DNA of 64,000 nucleotides from Vibrio penaeicida (GCF_030689305.1 NZ_JAUYVM010000009.1:186001-250000); one strand, 5' to 3'; shown: positions 1-8,941, counted from the stretch's first letter. Notes: generated from the letters alone by a model not told the origin. Translations and numbers: made by a program.

Positions 1-1285
1 GCTCATCAAAGACATACAAAGACACATCGCGAGTGAGGCATTTGGCCAACAACACTTTTTGCTGATTCCCTCCACTGAACTGACCAACATCGCGCTCGGT
101 TTGCATTGGGTGGAGCTTCAATTTGTCGGCCAGCTTTGAGGTTTGCTGGCGTTCATGGTTAAGGCTTAATGCGCCCGTCGCACCGGAATAGGAGGGCGTG
201 TTGATGGCCGCCAAGCTGATGTTTTCTCGGCAACTTCGAATCATCACCAAACCTTCGGCTTTTCTGTCTCGGGAGTTGTAAAAGAATCCCCGATCCAACA
301 TTTCACGAGTCGATAAGCTAGTGACATTCTCGCCTTGAAAAATCACCTTGCCGGATTGAATGGGTTCTAACCCAAAACAGGCTCTTAGCGCTTCCGATTT
401 CCCGCAACCAACCAGCCCAGCAAAGCCAATTATTTCTCCTTCTCTCGCATAGAAAGAAAGGTCTTGTATGGCGTTATCGCGGCTTGATAAGTTCTTTACT
501 TCCAACACGGTACTTTGGGGAGTGAAGGGGATTTCAGGGTAAACCTGATCCATCACGCGCCCTGTCATCATGGTGATCAGCTCTTTTTCATTGACCTGTT
601 CACAAGCCTTAGTACCGATGTAGCGACCATCTCTTAAAACGGTGATGCGATCGGCGATGCGGCGTATTTCCGCCATGCGATGCGAAATGTAAATAATGCC
701 GACACCTTGTTGCTTGATCTGCTCTACCAGTTTAAAAAGCTGCTCGGTTTCTTGATGAGTAAGAGACGCGGTGGGCTCATCGAGAATAAGCACCGCCAGT
801 TCCCCCCGCAGCGCTTTGGCAATCTCGACCATTTGCTTTTCTGCGCGAGACAGCTCACCGACACTCAAATCTGGGTTGAGCTGAAACCCCATGGTGTCGA
901 GCAATTCTTGCGCTTTATATTGCAAAGTTTCGTTATCGAGCATGCCTGATTTCATGGGTTCTTCACCGAGAAAAAGGTTCTGTGCCACCGTCAGTGTGTC
1001 AACCAATGAGAACTCTTGGAAAACAGCGCTGATTCCTTTTTGTCGAGCATCAAACACGTTTTTGAAATGCACGTCTTCATTGTGGAATCGCATTTCGCCA
1101 GCCGTGCGTTGGTTTGCACCTGAAATAATGGAAATCAGCGTGGATTTACCTGCTCCGTTTTCACCAAACAATACGTGCACTTCACCGGCTTCTAATGTGA
1201 AGTCCACATCATCGAGTGCCTTAACACCGGGATACTGTTTGTGTATCCCGTGCATTGAGAGGATTGGGTTTGAACCGACCATCAT
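1..1285 (-). CDS. Sugar ABC transporter ATPase, RbsA/MglA type (partial, runs off left edge)
   Basis: This is the ATP-binding subunit of a carbohydrate ABC importer with two fused nucleotide-binding domains. About 428 codons are present and the 3' end lies beyond the left edge. Read from the minus strand, the first domain has Walker A GENGAGKST near residue 40, a degenerate signature (VGELSRAEKQ) and Walker B LILDEPTAS. A second domain starts near residue 250, and its signature FSGGNQQK lies close to the cut edge, as in RbsA/MglA/XylG. The start ATG at 1285 overlaps the TGA of the upstream binding-protein gene (ATGA), so the two are translationally coupled. The permease is presumably beyond the edge. 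The substrate cannot be read from the sequence. Confidence 0.9.
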   Translation of the reverse strand, partial: MMVGSNPILSMHGIHKQYPGVKALDDVDFTLEAGEVHVLFGENGAGKSTLISIISGANQRTAGEMRFHNEDVHFKNVFDARQKGISAVFQEFSLVDTLTVAQNLFLGEEPMKSGMLDNETLQYKAQELLDTMGFQLNPDLSVGELSRAEKQMVEIAKALRGELAVLILDEPTASLTHQETEQLFKLVEQIKQQGVGIIYISHRMAEIRRIADRITVLRDGRYIGTKACEQVNEKELITMMTGRVMDQVYPEIPFTPQSTVLEVKNLSSRDNAIQDLSFYAREGEIIGFAGLVGCGKSEALRACFGLEPIQSGKVIFQGENVTSLSTREMLDRGFFYNSRDRKAEGLVMIRSCRENISLAAINTPSYSGATGALSLNHERQQTSKLADKLKLHPMQTERDVGQFSGGNQQKVLLAKCLTRDVSLYVFDE

Positions 1286-2370
1286 TGAGGCTTCACCGAA
1301 AACGTTGGTTTAAAGCCGTTTGGTGCCAATGAGCTGTCGCGATCGAAGTGATCAACAATGGCTGCATCAATCACATAGAGTTGCGGACCTACATGCTTGG
1401 TGTACGGCTTGCCTTCGAGGATCCGAATGGCTTGGTCAATCGCAACGCGACCTTGAATAACCGCGGAATCAGTAGGCGCAGCGAGGATGAGTTTGCGTTT
1501 AATACCTTGGTAAACACCGGGGGTAAAGTAGTAAGAGAGAACCTTGATTTGATTGGTGAGCCCACGTGCTCTCAGTAAGCTGGTGGCCGCTTCTGCAGTG
1601 ACAGCGGTGCCCACGATGTAATCAATATCTGGGTGAGCTTCTAGCGTGTCTTCAACCAGCTTGAGCTGAACTTCTTTACCTGTGTCGCCGTATTTGGTTT
1701 CAACGACATCGATGTTGGAATCTTTAATGGCTGACTGAAAGCCCTTGTTTCCAGCTTCTACCCAGCCTGCGCCTGGAGGACCAGGAAACCAGCCTACTTT
1801 GACCTTATCTGATCCGTTTTTGTGAATCTCTCTTAAATACTGCCCGACTTTAGAACCCATTTCGCCGAACGACACTAAAGACTTAGCGGATAAATCCGGT
1901 GAAGACATACCGTTAACGATATCGATAACAGGAATGCCGGATTTAGTAATGTTTTTGACCAGATTGTTTAAACCTTCATACGAGATGGCACCAATCACGA
2001 CAGCATCTGCCCCCGAAGCAACGCAGTCTTCGATTTGCGATATCTGGGTATTTAAATTGGTGTAACCGCCTGCTTCAACAAGCTGCATTCCAACGCCTGA
2101 GCGTTTGGCTTCTGCAACCACACCGTAGTTTACTGCCGTCCAGTAAGCGTCTTTAAGGTGGGGGAAAGACACACAGATGTCCCATGGCTTTTCAGCTTTG
2201 TCGACGGGCTGGTAATCCATGACTTCTCGGTTACTTGCCATATCAAAAGGGTTTGTCCAAACATCCACGGTGTACGGATACCAATCTTTGGCGTTGATGT
2301 TTGGGCTGTAATACGCAGCAAGTACTGCGGTTAACGTAAGCCATGCTGCATTTGAGGTGTTTCGTTTCAT
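1282..2370 (-). CDS. TorT-like periplasmic substrate-binding protein
   Basis: This is a periplasmic binding protein of the type I (ribose/galactose-binding, LacI-like) fold, exported by an N-terminal signal (MKRNTSNAAWLTLTAVLAAY...NAKD). I chose the ATG at 2370 because GGGAGAAG lies just upstream; an in-frame extension to 2448 lacks a ribosome site. The mature part (WYPYTVDVW, then the PWDICVSFPHLKDAYW region) resembles TorT, the sensor protein of the TMAO system. However, no torS or torR is nearby, and its stop overlaps the start of a sugar-type ABC ATPase. I therefore infer a transport role for an unknown ligand. It is divergent from the LysR gene at 2671, the likely regulator. Confidence 0.85.
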   Translation of the reverse strand: MKRNTSNAAWLTLTAVLAAYYSPNINAKDWYPYTVDVWTNPFDMASNREVMDYQPVDKAEKPWDICVSFPHLKDAYWTAVNYGVVAEAKRSGVGMQLVEAGGYTNLNTQISQIEDCVASGADAVVIGAISYEGLNNLVKNITKSGIPVIDIVNGMSSPDLSAKSLVSFGEMGSKVGQYLREIHKNGSDKVKVGWFPGPPGAGWVEAGNKGFQSAIKDSNIDVVETKYGDTGKEVQLKLVEDTLEAHPDIDYIVGTAVTAEAATSLLRARGLTNQIKVLSYYFTPGVYQGIKRKLILAAPTDSAVIQGRVAIDQAIRILEGKPYTKHVGPQLYVIDAAIVDHFDRDSSLAPNGFKPTFSVKPQ

Positions 2371-2509
2371 CGTTCTTCTCCCTGTTATTCGAACGTTGTT
2401 TAACGAGTGGTGTTCGCCGTGATGAATCCGTTTCGGCTGTTGTTTCATTTGTTAATAACAGGTTAAAATTGCAGCGTTGATATGTAAAATATGGATTTCT
2501 ATGAAGTGT

Positions 2510-2526
2510 TATCTAAAATTTAGATA
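2510..2526. promoter_or_regulatory. LysR-type operator palindrome
   Basis: TATCTAAAATTTAGATA is a 17-bp palindrome with only the central base unpaired. It contains ATC-N9-GAT, the classic LysR-type (T-N11-A) recognition form. It sits in the 300-bp region between the divergent TorT-like and LysR genes. A second, wider inverted repeat, ATGGATTTC at 2491-2499 and GAAATCCAT at 2554-2562, brackets it. Assignment to the LysR protein at 2671 is inferred from position. Confidence 0.65.
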
Positions 2527-2670
2527 CCCAAGCTGTGTGTGATTTAAAGAAATGAAATCCATTTAACAATATGAAATATCAGGGGTAAGTCGTTGTCGGT
2601 TAGTCGGTGAGTAAGGCAGTGAAATGCCTTGATATCTAATTTATTAATACATGTGTTAAGGAAAACAGAA

Positions 2671-3594
2671 ATGCAGCCAACCATGAAGCAGATACGTTAC
2701 TTCATCGCGACCGCCGATTCGGGGCAGGTATCCCAAGCGGCCAATGCCATGCACGTTTCTCAGTCTGCGATCACTACGGCAATAAAGTCATTGGAAGAAA
2801 TGCTGAATGTGAATTTATTCATTAGGCAGCCTCATGGCATGCTGTTGACGTATGAAGGCAATCAGTTCTATCAGCACGCGACACACATCGTAAAAGAAAT
2901 CGAAGAGGCTATGTTGCTTTCGCACCGCAGTTCCAATCAAGTGCAAGGGGTGATCAAGCTGGCGATGTCTTACACCGTAGCTGGGTATTTTGTTCCGCCG
3001 TATCTAACACGTTTCTCACGCAGCTATCCAAAAGTAGAAGTGAAACTGGTGGAAGCGACTCGGAGCGAAATAGAAGAAGGGGTGGTGTCGGGCGATTTCG
3101 ACTTGGCGTTCATGCTGACATCCAACCTTATGAATCAAGAGGACATCAGTTTTCAAACGTTGCTCAGTTCGCCCCGACGGCTTTGGGTCAGTTCTAGCCA
3201 TCCGTTACTGGAAAATAAGCTTGCGACGTTTCACGATGTTGCCCAGTACCCCTACATAATGCTGACGGTGGATGAAGCGAGCAACACCGCACAACGCTAC
3301 TGGAACCAAACGCCTTATCAGCCCAATACCATTTTTCGTACATCCTCAGTGGAATCGGTGCGCAGCTTAGTCGCAAACGACTATGGGGTCACCATTCTTT
3401 CAGACATGGTCTATCGCCCGTGGTCTTTAGAAGGACGAAGGGTAGAAGTTCGACCACTAGCGGATCACGTACCCGATATGGAAGTGGGTTTAGTGTGGTC
3501 AAGAAAAAGAGAACGCAGCACTGCGGTGGCTGCGTTCTGTGAATTTATGGAAATGTCGGTGTCACCGAATCAGGATTTGATGAATCGGTTTTAG
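2671..3594 (+). CDS. LysR-family transcriptional regulator
   Basis: This is a LysR-type regulator of 307 residues. The N-terminal winged helix-turn-helix (about residues 5-62) shows the family pattern MKQIRYFIATAD, then VSQAANAMHVSQSAITTAIKSLEE. An effector-binding domain of two Rossmann-like lobes follows from about residue 90. The ATG at 2671 was chosen because AAGGA precedes it at a good distance; an upstream in-frame start at 2629 has none. It is transcribed divergently from the TorT-like/ABC operon and faces the ATC-N9-GAT palindrome at 2510-2526. It probably controls that transporter and itself. The effector is unknown. Confidence 0.9.
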   Translation: MQPTMKQIRYFIATADSGQVSQAANAMHVSQSAITTAIKSLEEMLNVNLFIRQPHGMLLTYEGNQFYQHATHIVKEIEEAMLLSHRSSNQVQGVIKLAMSYTVAGYFVPPYLTRFSRSYPKVEVKLVEATRSEIEEGVVSGDFDLAFMLTSNLMNQEDISFQTLLSSPRRLWVSSSHPLLENKLATFHDVAQYPYIMLTVDEASNTAQRYWNQTPYQPNTIFRTSSVESVRSLVANDYGVTILSDMVYRPWSLEGRRVEVRPLADHVPDMEVGLVWSRKRERSTAVAAFCEFMEMSVSPNQDLMNRF

Positions 3595-3600
3595 TGCCGT

Positions 3601-3674
3601 TAACACATCAGCCTTTAACACACCTGCCTTAATACATTAGTCTTTAACACATTAGCCTCTAACACATCTGTCTT
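3601..3674. repeat. 15-bp tandem repeat array at the 3' end of ppsR
   Basis: Five imperfect copies of a 15-bp unit (TAACACATCAGCCTT and variants; the second copy is 14 bp) run head to tail. On the minus strand each copy carries TAA or TAG. The first copy contains the real ppsR stop (TAG, 3661-3659), and the next two supply further in-frame stops exactly 15 and 30 bases downstream. The array lies between the convergent LysR and ppsR genes. Confidence 0.85.
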
Positions 3675-4492
3675 TGCAGCCCACTCATATCCAATAGTCG
3701 GGTTGCAATTTCTTCAACCGATAACGATGTGGTGTTGAGGTACGGGATCGCTTCTCGGCGAAACAGGGATTCCACCGTATTGAGTTCCTTTTGACATTGA
3801 TCGTGGCTGGCGTATTCGCTGTTGGCCATTCTTCCTTCACGAATGGCATGCAGCCTTTCAGGTTCGATGGTTAAGCCAAATGTTTTGAATCGAAAAGGTT
3901 CAATACCCGGTGGCAGTTTTAGCCTCCCCATATCCTCTTCTATAAAAGGATAATTCACGGCGCGAATTCCAAATTGCATGGCTAAATATAGGCTGGTAGG
4001 GGTCTTTCCGCAGCGTGAAACACCCAGCAAAATGATGTCGGCTTGGTCGAGATTGTTTAGCGAAATGCCGTCATCGTGGGCAAGTGTGTACTCAATTGCA
4101 GCGATCCTGTCCATGTAGCTACCCACATCTTTACTGATGCTGTGCGAGCGCTGCAATTTGGGTTTTGGCTCTAGCCCAAGGTCTTTACTGAGCGGTTCAA
4201 CCAGTGATTTAAGTACATCATAGAATTGAGCGTTGGCTTGCTCAATAACATGCTTGACCTCTGGTATAACGATAGAGAAGAACACCAAAGGCTTGTTCCC
4301 AGTCACCTCAAAGGCTTTGTTTATCAAGCCCTTAACATATTCAGCACGTTCAATATTCTCTACAAAAGGGAGGGTTGTTTGACGCGTTTCGATGGAAAAT
4401 TGCCCTAAAACCGCGTGCCCCATGGTCTCCGAGGTGATTGCAGTACCGTCTGAAATATAAAACACATCACGAAAACTAGTTTTGCACTGCAT
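3659..4492 (-). CDS. ppsR: PEP synthetase regulatory protein (kinase/pyrophosphorylase)
   Basis: PpsR (DUF299 family, 277 residues, the usual length) inactivates PEP synthase by ADP-dependent phosphorylation of a threonine and reactivates it by phosphate-dependent removal. The family hallmarks are visible: N-terminal VFYISDGTAITSETMGHAVL, the P-loop-like GVSRCGKTPTS in the middle and the NYPFIEED segment after it. The gene is divergent from its target ppsA across 266 bp, the standard arrangement. Its last codons and stop are part of a 15-bp tandem repeat. The cytoplasmic function is secure from family knowledge. Confidence 0.96.
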   Translation of the reverse strand: MQCKTSFRDVFYISDGTAITSETMGHAVLGQFSIETRQTTLPFVENIERAEYVKGLINKAFEVTGNKPLVFFSIVIPEVKHVIEQANAQFYDVLKSLVEPLSKDLGLEPKPKLQRSHSISKDVGSYMDRIAAIEYTLAHDDGISLNNLDQADIILLGVSRCGKTPTSLYLAMQFGIRAVNYPFIEEDMGRLKLPPGIEPFRFKTFGLTIEPERLHAIREGRMANSEYASHDQCQKELNTVESLFRREAIPYLNTTSLSVEEIATRLLDMSGLQRQMC

Positions 4493-4758
4493 AAAAAGTT
4501 GAATCCTTAAAATAAATTTGTAGTGTGGGTTTCATAATAAAAATATAGATATACCTGAGCGCATTTCTAGCTTACTTGGCTTAAATGCATGCGGCACAAA
4601 TCGGTGCCGACAAGATTAAGGGTATATATTTACATTACAGGGGATCGATACCCGTAAATGTGACGCTGCCGGAAAAATTTTTTAAACCCTAAGCCAATCG
4701 TTTGCGTTGATTCAGACCCCACTAAAACCCTACAGATCCAATAACAAGGAGATTATCC
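4493..4758. promoter_or_regulatory. ppsR-ppsA divergent promoter region
   Basis: This 266-bp gap must hold both divergent promoters. It contains a short inverted repeat, GGCAC-N6-GTGCC at 4592-4607. The ppsA ribosome site CAAGGAG lies at about 4745. I cannot define promoter boxes with confidence. Confidence 0.4.
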
Positions 4759-7119
4759 ATGCAACAAAATGTTGTTTGGTATGACGCTTTATCAATGAAC
4801 GACGTTGATAAAGTTGGTGGTAAAAACGCTTCACTCGGTGAAATGGTTGCAAACCTTGCTAACGCTGGCGTGAAAGTCCCTAACGGTTATGCCACTACCT
4901 CTTTTGCGTTTAACCAATTCCTCGAATCAGACGGATTGAATGAACGTATTTATGCCCTGCTGGAAAAACTCGATGTTGATGACGTCCAAGCGTTAAAATC
5001 AACAGGAGAAACCATTCGAAACTGGGTGCTGGAGCATCCATTTACCTCTGAACTGGAAGCGGATATTCGCCAATGTTATGCAGAACTTGGCGAAGGCGAC
5101 GACATGTTGTCGGTTGCTGTTCGTTCTTCTGCTACGGCGGAAGACTTGCCAGACGCTTCTTTTGCAGGTCAGCAAGAAACGTTTCTAAACGTACGTGGTA
5201 TCGATGCTGTTATTGAAGCAACTAAACACGTTTTTGCCTCTTTATTTAATGACCGTGCTATCTCGTACCGCGTTCACCAAGGTTTCGATCACAAAGGTGT
5301 GGCGCTTTCTGCGGGTATTCAGCGCATGGTACGTTCCGACAAAGCGTCATCCGGCGTAATGTTTACCTTGGACACTGAATCGGGTTTCGATCAGGTTGTT
5401 TTCATCACCTCATCTTGGGGTTTGGGTGAAATGGTCGTTCAGGGCAGTGTTAACCCAGATGAGTTCTACGTGCACAAGCCAAGTTTGAAGGCGGGTAACC
5501 ACTCGGTTGTTAGGCGCACACTGGGTTCGAAGTTGATTAAAATGGTCTACGCTGAGGGTTCCGAACTGGGCACTCAGGTCGATATCATGGATACGTCTTC
5601 GGAAGAGAGAAGCTCTTTCTCACTCACGGATGATGAAATTCAAGCGTTGGCGCAACAAGCTCTGATCATCGAAAAACACTACGGTCGCCCGATGGATATC
5701 GAGTGGGCGAAAGACGGCGTAACGGGTGAACTCTTGATTGTTCAAGCGCGCCCAGAAACTGTGCGTTCACGTGATGACAAAAATGTCATGGAGCGATTCC
5801 ACTTAAACCAACAATCCGATGCGTTGATTGAAGGACGTGCAATTGGTCAGCGAATTGGTTCTGGTGTGGTGCGTGTGGTGGATTCTCTTGATGAGATGGA
5901 CCAAGTGCAAGCAGGCGATGTACTGGTCGCAGACATGACAGACCCAGATTGGGAACCCGTCATGAAAAAAGCGGCGGCGATTGTCACGAATCGTGGTGGA
6001 CGTACGTGCCACGCAGCCATTATTGCGCGTGAGTTGGGTATTCCTGCCGTTGTGGGTTGTGGTAACGCGACTGAGCGTTTGAATAATGGAACGCAAGTGA
6101 CGGTATCTTGTTCGCAAGGTGAAACAGGCTATGTGTATGAAGGTGAGCTGGATTTCGAAATCCGCCGTTCATCGGTAGACGATTTACCGGAGCTGCCGCT
6201 TAAAGTCATGATGAACGTGGGTAACCCAGATCGTGCGTTTGACTTTGCGACTATTCCAAATGAAGGCGTAGGCTTGGCGCGCTTGGAATTCATCATAAAC
6301 AAGATGATTGGTATTCACCCGAAAGCGTTGTTGAACTACGACGATCAGCCGACAGAAGTGAAAGCTGAAATCGACCGACGCATTGCTGGTTACGCCGATC
6401 CGGTCGAGTTTTACATTGAAAAACTCACGGAAGGCATTTCGACACTGGCGGCGGCATTTTGGCCAAAACGCGTCATTGTTCGTATGTCGGATTTCAAATC
6501 GAACGAGTATCGTAATCTTGTTGGTGGTGTTCGCTACGAACCAACCGAAGAAAACCCAATGCTCGGTTTCCGTGGTGCGTCTCGCTACATCTCAGAACAG
6601 TTTGAAGATTGTTTTGCATTGGAATGTGAAGCCATGAAGCGCGTCCGCGGCAAGATGGGCTTGAAGAACGTGGAAATCATGATTCCATTCGTTCGCACGG
6701 TAAGCGAAGCGGCATCGGTGATTGATTTGTTGGCGAAGCACGATTTACGCCGTGGCGACCAAGGTCTAAAAGTCATCATGATGTGTGAACTGCCATCCAA
6801 TGCAGTATTGGCAGAGAGCTTCTTGAAGTATTTTGATGGCTTCTCGATTGGTTCAAACGATATGACTCAGCTAACACTTGGTTTGGATCGGGATTCCGGA
6901 GAGATTGCTCATCTGTTTGATGAACGTAACGAAGCGGTAAAAGCTATGCTGTCGATGGCGATTCAAGCGGCCAACAAAGCTGGTAAATACGTCGGTATTT
7001 GTGGTCAAGGACCATCGGATCACGATGACCTGGCAGAGTGGTTAATGGAGCAGGGGATTGATTCTGTTTCACTAAACCCAGATACCGTGCTGGAAACCTG
7101 GTTGCACCTAGGTAAGTAG
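4759..7119 (+). CDS. ppsA: Phosphoenolpyruvate synthase
   Basis: PpsA converts pyruvate, ATP and water to PEP, AMP and phosphate, the entry to gluconeogenesis from C3 compounds. The 786 residues show the N-terminal ATP-grasp domain (GGKNASLGEM near residue 20; VRSSATAEDLPDASFAGQQETFL near 120), the swivelling phosphohistidine domain with GGRTCHAAIIARELG, where H418 is the phosphorylated histidine, and the C-terminal PEP/pyruvate TIM barrel with GICGQGPSDH, catalytic C748. Length and motifs match the E. coli enzyme. A good ribosome site (AAGGAG) precedes the ATG. A strong terminator follows at 7181. Regulation by the adjacent PpsR is expected. Confidence 0.98.
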   Translation: MQQNVVWYDALSMNDVDKVGGKNASLGEMVANLANAGVKVPNGYATTSFAFNQFLESDGLNERIYALLEKLDVDDVQALKSTGETIRNWVLEHPFTSELEADIRQCYAELGEGDDMLSVAVRSSATAEDLPDASFAGQQETFLNVRGIDAVIEATKHVFASLFNDRAISYRVHQGFDHKGVALSAGIQRMVRSDKASSGVMFTLDTESGFDQVVFITSSWGLGEMVVQGSVNPDEFYVHKPSLKAGNHSVVRRTLGSKLIKMVYAEGSELGTQVDIMDTSSEERSSFSLTDDEIQALAQQALIIEKHYGRPMDIEWAKDGVTGELLIVQARPETVRSRDDKNVMERFHLNQQSDALIEGRAIGQRIGSGVVRVVDSLDEMDQVQAGDVLVADMTDPDWEPVMKKAAAIVTNRGGRTCHAAIIARELGIPAVVGCGNATERLNNGTQVTVSCSQGETGYVYEGELDFEIRRSSVDDLPELPLKVMMNVGNPDRAFDFATIPNEGVGLARLEFIINKMIGIHPKALLNYDDQPTEVKAEIDRRIAGYADPVEFYIEKLTEGISTLAAAFWPKRVIVRMSDFKSNEYRNLVGGVRYEPTEENPMLGFRGASRYISEQFEDCFALECEAMKRVRGKMGLKNVEIMIPFVRTVSEAASVIDLLAKHDLRRGDQGLKVIMMCELPSNAVLAESFLKYFDGFSIGSNDMTQLTLGLDRDSGEIAHLFDERNEAVKAMLSMAIQAANKAGKYVGICGQGPSDHDDLAEWLMEQGIDSVSLNPDTVLETWLHLGK

Positions 7120-7180
7120 CAGAACCTTGGTGAGTGGCCGATCCTACTCGGGATTCTTAGGTAACTTACTGATATAAATT

Positions 7181-7213
7181 AAAAACCTCTAGTTTATACT
7201 AGAGGTTTTTATT
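7181..7213 (+). terminator. Rho-independent terminator after ppsA
   Basis: A perfect 13-bp stem (AAAAACCTCTAGT with ACTAGAGGTTTTT) around a TTAT loop ends in a T tract, 61 bp after the ppsA stop. Confidence 0.93.
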
Positions 7214-7365
7214 TTCTATATAAGTTTTAATTTTAAATGTGAAACCAATGGGCGTATCAATGCTTATTGGTTATTGCCCCTAAGTTCATATCCAAACTCC
7301 CATTCTTGTGAAGCAAATCAAACAATGGAATCAACCTAATATAAGGTGGTCAAAAAACGATCAAC

Positions 7366-7388
7366 TGTATGCAGTGTATACATTGTAT
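7366..7388. promoter_or_regulatory. Candidate GntR operator (three TGTAT repeats)
   Basis: TGTAT occurs at 7366, 7375 and 7384, exactly 9 bp apart. The middle copy forms the palindrome TGTATACA (7375-7382). The block sits 18 bp before the GntR start at 7406, where an autoregulatory site would be expected. Operator function is inferred. Confidence 0.45.
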
Positions 7389-7405
7389 CCAGAAGAGAGA
7401 ATCTG

Positions 7406-8089
7406 ATGCGACATCACCGCTATGACTATTTGACTGCCTCTGAGCAAGCGTATCGGGTGATACGAGACATGATTCTTGAAATGGAGCTTCTACCGCATCA
7501 GCCGTTATCAGAGCAAATGTTGGCGGATAAGCTGGAAATGAGCCGGACTCCGGTTCGTGAAGCGGTAGCAAGGCTAACAACGGAAAGGCTGATAGATAAT
7601 GCGTCTAGGCGTCAGCTTATGGTGGCCCCGATTCGGGTGGCACTGTTTGAAACAGCGTATTACGTAAGAAGAACATTGGAAGGCGACTTGGCGCAACTGG
7701 CAGCAAAAGCAAAGATAACCGAATTGGACCAGCTTAACCTGCAAACGTGCCTGAACGAACAAGAAATTGCCGCAAGAAACAATAATTCAGAGATGTTTTA
7801 CAACTCGGATGAACGCATGCATCAATTGATATGCGAATGTGCTGGCAAACCGTTGGTGTGGCCGATAATTCTGGATTCTAAGTTCCATATGGATCGCATT
7901 CGCAAGCTGATTTTAATGAGTCGCAGTTCCATCTTGACGGAGTTGATCGATGAACATCGGCAAATTGTTCATGCTGTTTTAGTCGGTAATGCACCCGCCG
8001 CAAAGGACGCCATGCTGGGTCATATTGCGCATGTGTTTCCGGATTTAGATGTGATTCAAAAGCAGTTCCCAGAATACTTTTCTCAATAG
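7406..8089 (+). CDS. GntR/FadR-family (FCD) transcriptional regulator
   Basis: This is a 227-residue regulator with an N-terminal GntR winged helix (about residues 10-72; ASEQAYRVIRDMIL, then MSRTPVREAVARL) and a C-terminal all-alpha FCD ligand domain (YYVRRTLEGDLAQLAA, then DERMHQLICECAG, then EHRQIVHAVL). FCD regulators of this type usually bind sugar acids or other carboxylates. I chose ATG 7406 because AGAAGAGAGA precedes it; the in-frame start 60 bases upstream has no ribosome site. The gene heads a ten-gene same-strand run of sugar-catabolism and transport genes, so it is the likely local repressor. Confidence 0.92.
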   Translation: MRHHRYDYLTASEQAYRVIRDMILEMELLPHQPLSEQMLADKLEMSRTPVREAVARLTTERLIDNASRRQLMVAPIRVALFETAYYVRRTLEGDLAQLAAKAKITELDQLNLQTCLNEQEIAARNNNSEMFYNSDERMHQLICECAGKPLVWPIILDSKFHMDRIRKLILMSRSSILTELIDEHRQIVHAVLVGNAPAAKDAMLGHIAHVFPDLDVIQKQFPEYFSQ

Positions 8090-8122
8090 CCATTACTGCA
8101 TCACCAAGGAAAGGAGAGAGTA

Positions 8123-8911
8123 ATGATAGATAACAACAAAGTTGTGCTAGTGACGGGTGGCTCCAAAGGAATAGGGCGCGCCATGGTCGATCGCTTCGTT
8201 GAGGCAGGCTACAACGTGGCTTTTTTCTGTAACGACGCGGAATCTTGCGCGTCTACACTATCGGATCACGGTAACCGTGAAAACGTATTGGGCATCACGT
8301 TAGATGTCAGTAAAGCAGAAGAGGTTAAGGTAGGCGTAGAAAAAGTAGCGCATGCTTTTGGTCGATTAGATGTGGTGATCAATTCCGCTGGGATACAACG
8401 CTATGGCGATGTGGTGGAAACCAGCATTGATGTGTGGAATGAAGTACTCAGCGTTAACCTTAATGGCGTTTTTCACACCTGCAAATACGCGATTCCTGAA
8501 ATCCGTAAACAAGGCAAAGGGGCAATCATCAATATTGCTTCTGTTCAGTCTTATGCTTCGCAAACGGGTGTGGCGGCTTATGCCGCGTCTAAAGGGGCGA
8601 TTTTGCAACTAACACGTTCTATGGCATTGGATTGCGCTGCCGACCAAATCACCGTGAATGCCTTATGCCCTGCATCGGTCAATACACCTATGTTGCACTG
8701 GGCTGCAGACTTATGGAAAGGCGAACTATCGAAAGAGCAAGTTCTTGAGTCTTGGGGCAAAGCTCACCCATTGGGCAGAGTCGCTGAACCTAGCGAATTG
8801 GCGGAGCTGGCGTTGTTTATTGCACAAGGGAAATGCTCATTCATGACAGGAGCTGACATAAGAGTGGACGGCGGAATCATGAGCCAAGTGCCAATTGTGT
8901 TACCTGAATAG
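8123..8911 (+). CDS. Short-chain dehydrogenase/reductase, probable sugar 1-dehydrogenase
   Basis: This is a classical SDR of 262 residues. It has the NAD(P) motif TGGSKGIG at residues 11-18, NSAG at 87-90, catalytic S140, and Y153/K157 in YAASK, with the C-terminal FMTGADIRVDGG. SDRs of this type oxidise sugars or sugar alcohols. In this operon a lactonase and aldonate dehydratase lie downstream, so aldose 1-dehydrogenation to a lactone is the most economical role, but that is inference. A ribosome site (AAGGAAAGGAGAG) precedes the ATG. It follows the GntR gene by 33 bp. Confidence 0.88.
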   Translation: MIDNNKVVLVTGGSKGIGRAMVDRFVEAGYNVAFFCNDAESCASTLSDHGNRENVLGITLDVSKAEEVKVGVEKVAHAFGRLDVVINSAGIQRYGDVVETSIDVWNEVLSVNLNGVFHTCKYAIPEIRKQGKGAIINIASVQSYASQTGVAAYAASKGAILQLTRSMALDCAADQITVNALCPASVNTPMLHWAADLWKGELSKEQVLESWGKAHPLGRVAEPSELAELALFIAQGKCSFMTGADIRVDGGIMSQVPIVLPE

Positions 8912-8941
8912 AGATATTGCCGGAATAAGGAAGCCAAGTTT

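Noticed and set aside
1348..1578. Plus-strand open frame of 76 codons
   Set aside because: It lies wholly inside the minus-strand binding-protein gene, which has full family similarity.
1282..2370. Naming the binding protein torT and predicting a TMAO respiratory locus
   Set aside because: No TorS, TorR or TorA homologue is nearby, and the next gene is an ABC ATPase with overlapping stop and start.
3601..3674. CRISPR-like array
   Set aside because: Units are 15 bp with no spacers and no cas genes in the window; it is a plain tandem repeat.
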